Assembly (NCBI GenBank): GCA_008933995.1
Contig: WARS01000031.1
Coordinates: 1 to 64,000, forward strand
Source of the DNA: Datnioides undecimradiatus
Lineage: Eukaryota > Chordata > Actinopteri > Lobotiformes > Datnioididae
Length of the DNA: 64,000 nucleotides
Direction of reading: 5' to 3'
Part shown: in pieces, positions 1 through 10,730 of the stretch
How positions within the stretch are numbered: position 1 is the first letter of the stretch
Layout: each line of letters starts with the position of its first letter
Made by a program: the position numbers and the translations under genes
The notes under the pieces: model-generated
Seen by the model: the letters and a program-made list of their open reading frames with translations, nothing else
Database searches by the model: none
Told to the model about the DNA's origin: nothing

Positions 1-47
<47 letters not shown>
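1..47. repeat. (CA)n microsatellite at window edge
   Basis: An uninterrupted CA dinucleotide run starts at the first base and so probably extends beyond the window. It ends where the sequence turns to TGGGGTG. It is typical of fish intergenic DNA. Confidence 0.95.
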
Positions 48-49
<2 letters not shown>

Positions 50-1190
50 GGGTGTCTAGTTCCAACCAGATTTAACTTATTTACCTTATTATTATAACCA
101 TGAACTGTACCATAACCCCATAATGAACTGTAGCATCGTCCCATTGGCCTTTTAACATCTTTAATGGCATTTTCAATTCCTGTACATCAACTGTTTTTTT
201 TTAACCCTTTACACTCTGAATAGTCATGGCTTTTTAAACACATTTTTAACCCTTTTACAGAAACATTTTATATCTTTGTATTTATCTGTTCTTTTGTTTT
301 TTTTGTACCTTTTTTACTGTAGTTCCAGTGAAACTGGAAAACAATAAAAATGATATAACTTTTATTTTAAACATTGTGTGTGTATTTCCCATTGTCAAGT
401 TCCATGCTTTTAATCAGCAGTGTGTCAAAGGTAGAGCATTACAAAGCAACACTTTCACACATTTATAAATACTTTAAACAAAAGAGATTGGAAGGCAACT
501 AGGGATAACTACATGAACTTAATCTTTTGAATAGTAAGAGCTGTGTCCTGAGTGGGTGGGGTACATGTAAATTCACACTGATGCACTGATTAAATGTTCC
601 AGTGACTCATTAATAAGCGGCCAAAATGTGTTTAAATTCACTTTTTAAAAGAATTCAACTTTGACTTTGACTCAAATCCTTATGAAGATCTAATGGTGAT
701 TAACAGTGTCACATGTAGTGTTTTGTAAATGGCACAGAAATTTGCACAAAACGATCGACAAGACTGAGATTAGATATAAAGATGATACAGCTACGTAATC
801 TAACCGTAGCCTACCTAGTCTTACAAAAATATGTCTTGATTTAGATGTTTCCCTCACTGATAAATATTAGAAAAATTAACAGTGTAAACGCTGTAAATTA
901 AATTACAGTATTTATTCCCAGTTGAATTTAACCTGTAGATTTAAAATGGGACCAAGATTATCTTAGTTTTGGAATGCTTTTGAAATGGTCACCGGGATAT
1001 ACTTATCACAATAATATGACATAGATTTTTGGGATTTTATTCACTTTTACTGAAGCTAGCTGTAGCCTTTACTGTAGGTAGCTCATACTTTGGTTCACCA
1101 CTGTTGTATAATTAGTATCTTTGTAATTACTATTAAGTACTTAAGTAATGTGGGTCTTTTACAATAAAATTGTACAGATGGTTGCGATAT
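48..1190. other. Intergenic flank upstream of rbm26, possible 3' end of another transcript
   Basis: This AT-rich stretch has no coding signal. At 343-348 there is AATAAA, followed about 27 bases later by a GT-rich run (375-383), the arrangement expected at a polyadenylation site on the + strand. The mirror sequence TTTTATT follows closely, so a cleavage signal on the opposite strand is also possible. In mammals the neighbour on this side is NDFIP2, but no coding exon is visible and I do not assign this end to it. Confidence 0.35.
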
Positions 1191-1199
1191 ACTGTATCT

Positions 1200-1661
1200 T
1201 TCCCTCTCGCGATATTCTGTCAACGAGAACACAAGCGGAAGTAAATAGTCGCCATGGCATGGTTGGCTAGTGAGAGGGGATAAAGTAGCAAGTGAACCGT
1301 GGATGCTCCTTGAATTTAACAGATAAAACTCGCCTACAACCTTCACGTTTAGTTGGTTGAACATTGCGAAATACTCGTCTCGTTCTGTCTTAATCCATGT
1401 AGTTAAAACATTACGAGAGCAGCGGAATCGTGCAGCACGTTTGGGGCCTGGAGAGACGTATGCTAAGGTGGCTAGCTTTGCAAACGTTAACGCGGCTGTT
1501 TCGCTACGTCGGTTTTAGCACCACAGCCTAGCCAAAGACCACAAGTGGCTAGCTTCACCAGCTAATCGCGGCTAACGCTATCCTTTTGAGCGGACAATTA
1601 TCGTCACCTCAGCTAGCTTCACCTCTGGCCGTGGTGGAGGGAAAGCTCGGCTGGATCTAAA
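1200..1661 (+). promoter_or_regulatory. rbm26: rbm26 promoter and 5' UTR region
   Basis: The 460 bases before the rbm26 start codon are richer in CG and TATA-less, as expected of a housekeeping promoter. Visible elements are TCTCGCGA at 1205-1212 (eight bases of the ten-base TCTCGCGAGA element) and an ETS-type core AGCGGAAGT at 1235-1242. The transcription start cannot be fixed from sequence. No intron is needed between this region and the ATG at 1662. Confidence 0.5.
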
Positions 1662-4600
1662 ATGATCATTGAAAACCTCGATGCCTTGAAAACATGGCTG
1701 TCTGATACACTCGAGCCTATGTAAGTAACGCTAGCTATTAGCGATCCAACTGTTGTCTCAACTCATGCATCTACTTTTGCTCAGCTCGCTACACAAGCTA
1801 ATGTTAGTTCAAACAAACACCCACTGCAACGGTGTCATCAATTACCGGCAACACAATTCACAATCGCCGTTATATATGAAAGAATATGTTTTTAAGATTG
1901 TCACTTATTCGATGTTTCTCTTTCCCTCACAACTCTAGCTGTGATGCAGACCCTTCTGCCCTTGCCAAGTATGTTGTTGCTTTGGTGAAGAAAGACAAAA
2001 GTGAAAAGGAACTCAAAGCCCTGTGTATAGACCAGTTGGATGTATTTCTTCAGAAAGGTAATGTTAATCTACCTCCAGTTTCAATGAAAGCCCTCATTTG
2101 AGTATGGGTCTTTTTTTTCTGTTATCTTTAATTTGCATTATTACCTTCTCTCAGAGACCCAGCCATTTGTGGATAAGCTGTTTGAAGCCATTAATAACAA
2201 AAGCTACCTCCCGCAACCGGAGCAACCATCAACTCTGGTAAAAGTTGAGAAAGATGAGCAGAAAAAAGATGAGGTAATGTTCTTATGAAAGAAAGCATAT
2301 CTGGCAAGAAACAAAATCAAATTGTCCTAGATAAGCATTGTTTATTTGAATTGTCTATTTGTTTTGTTTCTTCCGTTCAGACTAATCGGGAAGAAGAGCG
2401 GGAGAAGAAGTTTTCCAGGAGAGTGAATCACAGCTCTCCGCAATCGAGCTCTCGCTACAGCAGAGATGGCAGGTGCGTGCAACTGCCTCTGTCTACTTTA
2501 TATCTTCAGTTTCTATGTACTCTTTCCTAATAGTCATGACATTATTCACTCAGTGGTTTAACATATTTTCAGGAGAGGAGATGATCGCAAGAGAGATGAC
2601 CGCCCCAGGAAGAGGGATTATGACCGCAACCTGCCAAGGAGGGACTCATACCGAGATCGCTACAATCGCAGGAGAGGCCGCAGTCGCAGTTATAGTCGGA
2701 GTCGAAGCCGGAGTTGGAGCAAGGACCGCATCCGAGACCGCGACAGAGAGAGGGAAAGGGATAGAGACAGGGACAGAGACAGGGATCGAGATCGCAGCAG
2801 GAGTCGGTCTCACAGCAGAACTCGGTCTAGAAGTAGAGGTAATAACCTTATCAATGTGTCTGAACTAATTTGAGTCTATCAGCACATGCTTACCAACAGG
2901 ATCACTGTGTCCAGGTTCAAACCATTGTTATTCTATGGAGAGAGCAGTGATGCCAAAACCAAGTTTTGAAACACCACATTTATATCTTGCATTGTGCTCA
3001 GAGTTCACTTCATTTGAACTATGACCCCAGGTTGCTGCTGACCTTTGTGTGTCAGACTGATTACTGCTGACCGAGATGGTCTTAAAACACAAATATTATC
3101 TCATGTATTTCTCTGATTTACTGTAGGTGTGTCTTCTTTGTTCACAGAGCGAGATTCTGGAAAGCTGAAATATGACCATGAGCACAGGTCAGAGAGTGGT
3201 GACGGCTACACACCAGCAGCCCTGGTCTCCACCGCAACCACGACACACTTCCCCGTGCCAACGCTGAGCAGCACCATTACAGTCATCGCCCCCACACATC
3301 ATCACAGTAACAACACCACTGAGAGTTGGTCAGACTTCCGCCCTGAGCACCCTGTGGAGCGTGGCCCCTTTATTAGGGGACCCCCCCCTCAACAGAGGAA
3401 GCGTTGCCGGGACTATGATGGTAAGGAAAGCTGATGAGACTCTTTGTGTGTGAGTGGATTTGTATTTCTTGATTGTATTTGCTCTGTGTGAGTGACGATG
3501 TGTACTTTTCTGCTCTCCTTTCTAGAAAAAGGCTTCTGCATGAGAGGGGACATGTGTCCTTTTGACCATGGAAGTGACCCAGTCGTAGTGGAGGATGTCA
3601 ATTTGCCCAATATGCTGCCCTTTCAACCTCCACCAATCCCAGGTGTAGACCCACCACCACCCCCAGGCCTCCCGCCACCACCACCTCTCATGAACCCCCC
3701 ACCTGTGAACCTGCGGCCCCCTGTGCCCCCACCAGGTGCCCTCCCTCCGAGCCTTCCACCTGTTGCAGGTAGGGTCAAACATTTCAAATGTAATTCTTCA
3801 CCTGACATCTGGAATCAGAGGACTCTGCATGCACTCTGCATGCATCTACATGCACGTTTCAAAACAAAAGCTTTATGAAGTGCTTTACATCAAAGGCATT
3901 TTGCACAATATCAAAATGACGGAATATTAAAAAGGAAATAAAATTTCCAAAACAGAAATGACATCAACCTAAGATAAATCCATTGAGAGTAAGGTGAATG
4001 GAAGTGAGTCTTGAGTGTTTATTGATGTAACTATTTAAACGACTAACTCTGTTTCACACAGGTCCCCCTCCTCCGCTTCCTCCGTTGCAACCGTCAGGCA
4101 TGGATGCTCCTCCCAATTCCATCACCAGCTCTGTTCCCACAATCGTCACCTCGGGGATGCGGCCCTCACTTCCCCAGGCCTCAGTTCCACTCTTCACTTC
4201 CAGTAAGAGCTTTGTGCCTTTTGAACTTTCATATTCAATTCTGTATTTTTAAATCACTGTCACCGTACCATGCCTTGCTGTTTAATTAAAGTCAAAATAT
4301 TGATATAATCTCTCTCCAGACAACTATGAGACAGACGTGTACAATCCTGAGGCTCCTAGCATCACCAGTACTGCCAGGCCGATCTACCGCCACAGGGTCA
4401 ATGCCCAGAGACCCAACCTGATTGGGCTCACAATGGGCGAGGTGGACCAGCCGCAGAGAGGTATTATACGCATCAGCTGAACAATCTGAGCTTTGGATAG
4501 ATTTGCTGAAAACGTGCACATGTTATATCTCCTATAAAAGCATGCTTAGTACTTTGACCAATATTGTTGCTGCGTTACAAAACAAGGATTGAGGATATCG

Positions 4601-7600
4601 GTGAAGCACTAGAGCTTTGATGTCTTTCTGAGCTGTTTGCTGCAGCCTCTGTACCGACCTGTCCGTGTTTGTCCCTCAGACAAAGTTCCCAACAACAGTA
4701 TGAGGATCGTTATGGAGTCTGATTCGAGGAAGAGATCAGCTGGCTCCCATGACGGAGGCCTCCCCTCCAAGAAACCTTGGTTTGACAAGTAAGACACACT
4801 GTTCTTGTAATTTAAAAATAAACACTGTATGCTGCCTTTCAACTCATTGAGATGCACACGTATAATATCAGCCTCACTGAATTATTTCTCCGCTCTGTTC
4901 AGATCCAGCTTTAACAAACCAAACCACCAGGGCTACCACAAAAGAGCCCCATTCTCTCCCAACACCAAGCTGCTGGTTCGGCAAATTCCCCCCGAGCTCA
5001 ACAACATCAGCAAACTCAATGAACATTTCAGCAAATTTGGCACCATCGTCAACCTACAGGTCAGTCTCTACGTAGTGCAGTAGATATAAAAGTCTACGCT
5101 TTGATGCCTAGTCACTAATGTATGCAGTTACTGTGTCTTGAAGTAAGCGACACCATAAAATTCAATATGAATGTGGGTGAATCTGGTAACAAAAAAGGAG
5201 TTTTTGAACTTCAGGATTGAGGATTGATCAGTAAGGGGATGTTTATGAGGTCTTTGTAGTGTTTTAGTTTTAATCCATGTTGGCTTTAAAACTTATAACG
5301 GTTATCATGTGCCTAAGATCTGAGGTAGAAAAAACATAAATGCTTTAAAATTCTTTAAAAAGAACCACCTACCCTGTTCATGTAATTGCCCTTGTGGCCA
5401 ACTCAAAACCTGACAGCACTCATGGAAAGTTCAGTTAGTTGATTTCCCGCATGTATGCTGTTGTTAGTGTAAGTGTTTCACTGTACCATGTTGTTTCTTT
5501 TTACAGGTGGCCTACCAGAATGACCCAGAAGGGGCACTGATCCAGTTTGCCTCTCCAGATGAGGCCAAGCGGGCTATGCAAAGCACGGAGGCTGTGCTCA
5601 ACAACCGCTTCATCAGGGTGCACTGGTTTCGTGACGATGGGACTGATGCACAGGTCCCGGGCCAGCCTCACTCACAGCAGCAGACACAGCCAGCCATGGT
5701 AAAAAAAAATAAAATAAAAAAAAATCCTTTATTACACTTGGCTCTTGTAAAATTGTTTTGTCTAAACTTACACAAATGTAGAAGTATTTCCCTGAGTAAA
5801 GTTTTGCAGTAATGGTTCATATCTTGAAATAAGATGCACTAATGCCATGCATGCATGATCTTGCTTGATTAGACTGATTTGGTGACATTCCTGCTCTAAC
5901 CCCACAAAGCGCTATATCTGATGCAGATTCAAACACATATACTGGTTGGGAAGTGGTAAATTAAAATACACTTTATGTAAATATACATTTTAAACACAGT
6001 TATGCCAGTGCTGCACATTTTCTCTTCACGTTTTTCTGTCAACTGAAACCTTTTAATGTAGCGAGCCCCGAATGTTAATGAAGAAATTGCCCCAATCTTG
6101 CTTAAATTTCCTGCTTGTATTGTTGATTTTAGCTGGTGATTATTTAGAGGAAATCGTTTCAGTCAGAGCTTTAACCCATTCTGTAAGTTCTGGTGTTTTT
6201 GTGTTAGTCCCATTTTGCAAAACAAGCCTGTCTGTTAAATGAAACGTGTCAGTATTAATGCGAACTGTACTTTGATGACATCTTGTGGTAACAATGTTTT
6301 ATCACAGAGACAGAGCTGAGTATTAGTAATCTGGTGAAAGCTCAATTCTCCAAGATTCACAGCACTTCCTTCTAAAAGGGAAGAATCATGAAGCCATTGA
6401 ATTCCATTTTCTTTTTTTGATATATTGTAACACCTGCTTCAAGGGTGTATTTGATCATCTGGCAGCCGGGCATGACACACCACACCACATTTTGTTACCT
6501 GTTGCATTAATGCCAGTGTTGCCTTCACTTAACAAAGTGCAGAGAGTGTCGTGCGTGAGTCATTCTAGGAGATGGAGGAAGTCGGTAGATAAAGTAAATT
6601 ATACTACAATACCTAAAAGAAGGCCGCTGGAATATTAAACATCAGTCTTGCTGATTGATAGTGGTTATGTTAAAATGCTGTAAAGTATTAATCCAGATGG
6701 GATCTGACTAACGTCTTTGCGTTCAGCAGCCCTCAGCCACGTCTCTGAAGCAGTCTGTCAAAGATCGCCTCGGACCTATGCTCACTGCAAACTCCGAGCC
6801 TTCCCAAGATTCCAGTGTAGCCTCTCAGGTATATGTGTGTGTGTGTGTGTGCGCGTGTGTGAGTGGGATGTGGTTTTGTGGGTGTGCATTTTCGCACTTA
6901 CTTGTCCAAATCTGCAGGAGTTGTGTATAAACATGATTTTTTTCCCCCCTTTGGTGCAGAATTCTTCCAAAGTGTCAGTGAAGGACCGTTTGGGTTTCTC
7001 TGCCAAACCAGCAGCTCCTGTTGAAAAAGCAAGTGTCCTCTCACTGTGAAGGATTACAGTTATATCTTTAGAATAAATCTCTATTTGAGTTGTTCATTTT
7101 TATCTATTATCCCCTTTTCTCCCATTTCAGGTCTTTTCGACATCCATGGGCCTCACAAAGACTGTGTACAATCCTGCTGCCCTAAAGGCTGCCCAGAAAA
7201 CCTCAGAAGAAGCCCTGAAGAAGAAGCAGGTGAGAGGAGAAATGAGGAGAATTGTGGGAAAAGGAGCAGATAAATTAGAAGCAAGAAACTCATCATTCAG
7301 ATTCTCGTACTACAATAACTAGGGACCCCGGATCATTTTCCGTATTCCTTTCACAGGAAGCTCTGCGGCTACAGCAGGATGTCAGGAAGAAGAAGCAGGA
7401 AATACTGGAGAAGCACATTGAGACACAGAAGGTGAGATGATCTGGAGTACATTCATGTGTCCCTGTCACCTGTCTGCATTTACACTCAGCTGCAACCTCT
7501 CTGCCGTAAACTTAACTGTGAGTGTGTGAGCTGAAAAAAGGTCTTACTCACCACTTGGAGAAACAGTCAGTGTGTTCTGCTTTGTGTGAGATCTGTGACT

Positions 7601-10194
7601 CATTTTACAGTTTGAGTTAATCAACAGGGCTGAAGATCATGTGTCAACACGTTATATTGTCTCTGCCTTTTAAAGTGACGTGACCTCAAATAATAGAAGG
7701 GCTTGTTCAGAGTGAAAAGATCTGTATTTTCACAACAATTGTAAATATCCTGCCCTGTCTGAGTCGTGGTTGTTTGTGGTGTAATTATTCAACCGCTCTG
7801 TTAAAAGCACTGCTAACAGTCGTTAAACTTTCCCGTATTTCTGCTCTTTCTCTGCAGCTCCTGATATCCAAACTGGAGAAGAACAAAGCCATGAAAGCAG
7901 AGGATAAAGCCAAGATTATGGAAACGTTGGGCACGCTGACCAAGAGCATCACCAAACTGCAAGAGGAGATAAAGGGGATCTCAAGCAACAGCAACCCACC
8001 GCGCACGGCCAAGAGCAAGGCCCAGGTAGTGCTCACGCCCAGCTTGTGCCCTTATGATTCAGCAGAAGATTCATCTTCTGTCATCTGAAACCGCTAAGTG
8101 AAATGCAACAAGTGGTCTCTCCTAATGTGAGTTATTAATATGTTCAGGCACAGAAGGAACTGCTGGATGCAGAGCTGGACCTGTACAAGAAGACTCAGGC
8201 TGGAGAGGACACTGCCGTGTTGAAGATGAAGTATACCCAGCTGCAGATTGAGGTATCGACTTGAGTTTTGGTTGAGTTTGACCCCACCACTCTAATTTTG
8301 TATTTCAAGACAACAACCAGGTAACTTTACTCTGTTTGACTTCGCTCAATCCATGTTTTTGTCCGTTCCCAGGCAGCTAAAAGGGGTCTGCTATCACCAG
8401 GACGAGGTCGGGGAGTCCATACTCGGGGCCGCGGTGCTCTCAGGGCCCGGGGAAGGGGCTCCAGAGGGCGGGGGAGAGGTGTGCCGCTGCATGCAGTAGT
8501 GGACCATCGACCACGAGCGCTGGAGATTTCTGGTTTTGCAGACACAGATCGCGTAGAGTTGCTCCCACACTTTGCTGTAAGTCCGCCTAAAACTATAAAA
8601 ATCTAATCATCCAGTCCAATATTTAATGGGAAGTAAAAAGCGATAAGACCAATAAGTGCTTTATTTAACCATAAAAGAAATACACAGGCCATAATTTTAA
8701 TCCTTTTAATAATTACGTATAATAAACAGTAATACAATGTCTAGCAACAATTGGTATTGTTCAAAAAGAATCAACAGTGTCCTCTGGTGGTTGCAACTGC
8801 GCAGTACAGCTGACCACCTGTTATACAGCAACAAAGTTACAGTCCAGTCTGAAAACAAAACAAATGGTGTTAATGTGGCACAGCCAGTGTACAGTGACTG
8901 CTGTAAAGGTTTGCCTAGCTCACTTTCACTCTTAGGTCAAGTTATTTATGCCGCAAGCAACTGGAAAAACAGTATTAAAAGCCACAACAGCAAAAACAAA
9001 ACAAAACAAACCCTTCCACTCATGACACCAACACAAGCACCATGCACAGCTGTCATACTTGCACTAGTTGTGTAATATCAGTTTAAATGTAACAGTAAGA
9101 ATGGGTTCATGTAGCTGAAATATTAAAAGCAACTTTGTCCATTAGGTTCTTGACATGACAGACGATGTTTATGCTCGCTTTTTAGTAATAACACTTGAAT
9201 GAAGAAGTTTTGAAAAGTGACCAAAAATGTTGTGTCTTCACAATTTTGAAGCAATTCGGAGAGATTGAAGATTGCCAGATTGATGAAAACAACTTGTCTG
9301 CAGTCATCACTTACAAGTCGAGGGCCGAGGCGGAACAGGTGAATCAACGCGGTGAACCCTGTGTCCCAGTTGTTGCACATAATCGCAAATATGTGTACCT
9401 GGTGTTTCCAATAACCCAGATATTTTCATGGCTCTTGGCACATTTCCCCATGGATTCATAATGTTTTCTAACCATGTGTTTTTCTCCTTTGCCCTCCGTG
9501 TTTTGTCCACCTGAAAGGCGGCCCTTCACGGCGTGAGGTTCAACAATCAGACTTTACGCCTGGCCTGGCATAAAGCCGTCATGACTCTCAGCACTACGGA
9601 TGCTGATGAGGCAGAACCAGAGGAGGATGAGGTCAGTGGGCATTTCTCACTTTGCATGCACTTTGATGATGATGCATGAAGAGGTTGAGCCGTATTGGTC
9701 TTATTTATTCTAGCACTGCTATTGACCCTACAATTAAAAAAAAATAAAAAAATAAAAAAAAATCCAGTGGGATATTTTTACATGAGTGGAAATGTTTGGA
9801 TTGTTCCCTGTATAGGTAGCATATCAGAAAGGCTTGTGAAATAAATTGTTTGCTGTTACATTTTGAGAACACAAGAGGGAGCCATTACACATTACAGCAA
9901 GGATTGTCTTTATGTGGCTTTTGAAAGGCCCCTTAAATTAAGCTTTTGGTCTGTCTGCACTGTCAAGCTGAGAATTTAGCCCGTCATGGGATGTTTGAAA
10001 TACAAGGTGTAAGCAGGGTGCTAACAATGCTCACAATAAAAGTTTTTTTTCCCCACCTTTGTTCACTTTTTGATAATTTATGGTCTTTGTTTTATCTCCG
10101 TCAGTACCCGGAAGAGTCTCTGAGTGACGATGCCTTGCTGCAGGATGACGATGAGGAAGAAGATGACAACGAGCCCCGCTCCTGGCGCAGATGA
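1662..10194 (+). CDS. rbm26: RNA-binding motif protein 26 (22 coding exons, 1007 aa)
   Basis: Coding exons: 1662-1720, 1939-2057, 2155-2273, 2381-2472, 2573-2838, 3148-3420, 3526-3768, 4062-4202, 4320-4460, 4680-4788, 4903-5059, 5507-5698, 6727-6828, 6960-7028, 7131-7229, 7357-7431, 7858-8025, 8148-8252, 8373-8576, 9252-9338, 9518-9631, 10105-10194. They sum to 3024 nt with every phase consistent. Domains: PWI-like N-terminus (about 1-78); Arg/Ser/Asp-rich RS region (about 125-215); CCCH zinc finger C305-x8-C314-x5-C320-x3-H324; proline-rich stretch (about 336-405); RRM1 (about 542-613, GALIQFAS as RNP1-like strand); charged helical region (about 718-843); RG-rich segment (853-880); RRM2 (about 892-960); acidic tail ending SWRR. 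The family works in nuclear RNA decay with MTR4 and ZFC3H1 (the PAXT connection). The start is the Met in good context (AAA before ATG) matching the second Met of the mammalian N-terminus. Human RBM26 is about the same length. Its paralogue RBM27 is the alternative, but the linkage to obi1 and pou4f1 favours rbm26. Confidence 0.96.
2573..2838 (+). other. rbm26: rbm26 exon 5: arginine/serine/aspartate (RS-like) low-complexity exon
   Basis: This exon encodes about 88 residues dominated by Arg, Ser and Asp, with SRSYSRSRSRSW near its middle and a run of alternating Arg/Asp codons (roughly 2735-2800). RS-type segments bind other splicing and decay factors and are phosphorylated. The tandem purine-rich codons make the alternative frame open too, giving a long spurious Gly/Ala/Thr-rich ORF that should not be annotated. 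Confidence 0.85.
6724..6729 (+). other. rbm26: Tandem NAGNAG splice acceptor before rbm26 exon 13
   Basis: The acceptor reads TTCAGCAG, giving two AG sites three bases apart. Use of the first yields an exon beginning CAG (Gln638); use of the second skips that codon. Both keep frame because exon 12 ends in phase 0. Isoforms would differ by one glutamine just after a Gln-rich tail. Confidence 0.7.
7029..7130 (+). other. rbm26: GC-AG intron in rbm26 (intron 14)
   Basis: Exon 14 ends GAA AAA and the intron begins GCAAGT, the consensus of GC donors. It ends TTTCAG before exon 15 (GTC TTT TCG). Both flanking exons need phase 0. The only nearby GT donor (7033) would leave phase 1 and shift the frame out of the conserved TKTVYNPAALKAAQK block, so the GC donor is required by the reading frame. 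Confidence 0.85.
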
Positions 10195-10730
10195 AGATCA
10201 GCCGCGCACCCTTCCCGTGGTTGTATTGGTGTGGAAGACGAGCAACAATCCAGCAACTTTATAAGATTACAATGCCTGTTTATAAGCCAACAAGGCACAT
10301 TTCACTTTGGCTAGACTTTTTTTTTTTTCCCCTCACAATGTGTAACTGGCAGAAGAACCATGTGCGAGTTTGATTCATTTTAACAATTTAACAAAAGTGA
10401 ATTTTATTATTGCTCTTAATGTAGAAATAGTTCTGTATTTTTTTTTCTTTTTTGATGTCATTTTGGTTCACAAAACACAAATGATTTGCCAGGATGTGTA
10501 ACAGCTGATCACTTTTGTTGTCGGTTAAAGAAAACAAAACCTGTGTTGTCATTTAACTGAATTACAGACTTGAGCTTTTGCAGAATAGTATTAGGTTGAC
10601 TGGTTTAAATGCTCATGTGTAAATATTTTATGTCTTGGTTTAAATAATTTGTATGAAAGCTTGGCTTCTCAGTTTTGGGCTTTACTTTGGATTGTACAAA
10701 AAATAAAGAATTGAAATGGTCTGAAAACAT
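10195..10730 (+). other. rbm26: rbm26 3' UTR with polyadenylation signal
   Basis: From the TGA at 10192-10194 the sequence is AT-rich with T-runs. It ends with a canonical AATAAA at 10702-10707, so cleavage is expected around 10720-10730. Downstream A-rich sequence (to about 10830) is genomic. Confidence 0.7.
10702..10707 (+). terminator. rbm26: rbm26 polyadenylation signal AATAAA
   Basis: This canonical hexamer lies 508 bases after the stop codon, in sequence typical of a 3' UTR end. Confidence 0.7.

Noticed and set aside
1..400. Assignment of the upstream AATAAA to ndfip2
   Set aside because: No coding exon is visible, and the mammalian neighbour is divergent from RBM26, so a + strand 3' end would not fit it without rearrangement.
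2473..2868. 131-codon Gly/Ala/Thr-rich frame over rbm26 exon 5
   Set aside because: It is the alternative frame of the RS-encoding exon. The real frame gives the conserved RS sequence and joins exons 4 and 6 in phase.
7029..7034. Ordinary GT donor at 7033 for rbm26 exon 14
   Set aside because: It leaves the exon in phase 1 while exon 15 must start in phase 0, so the GC donor is preferred.
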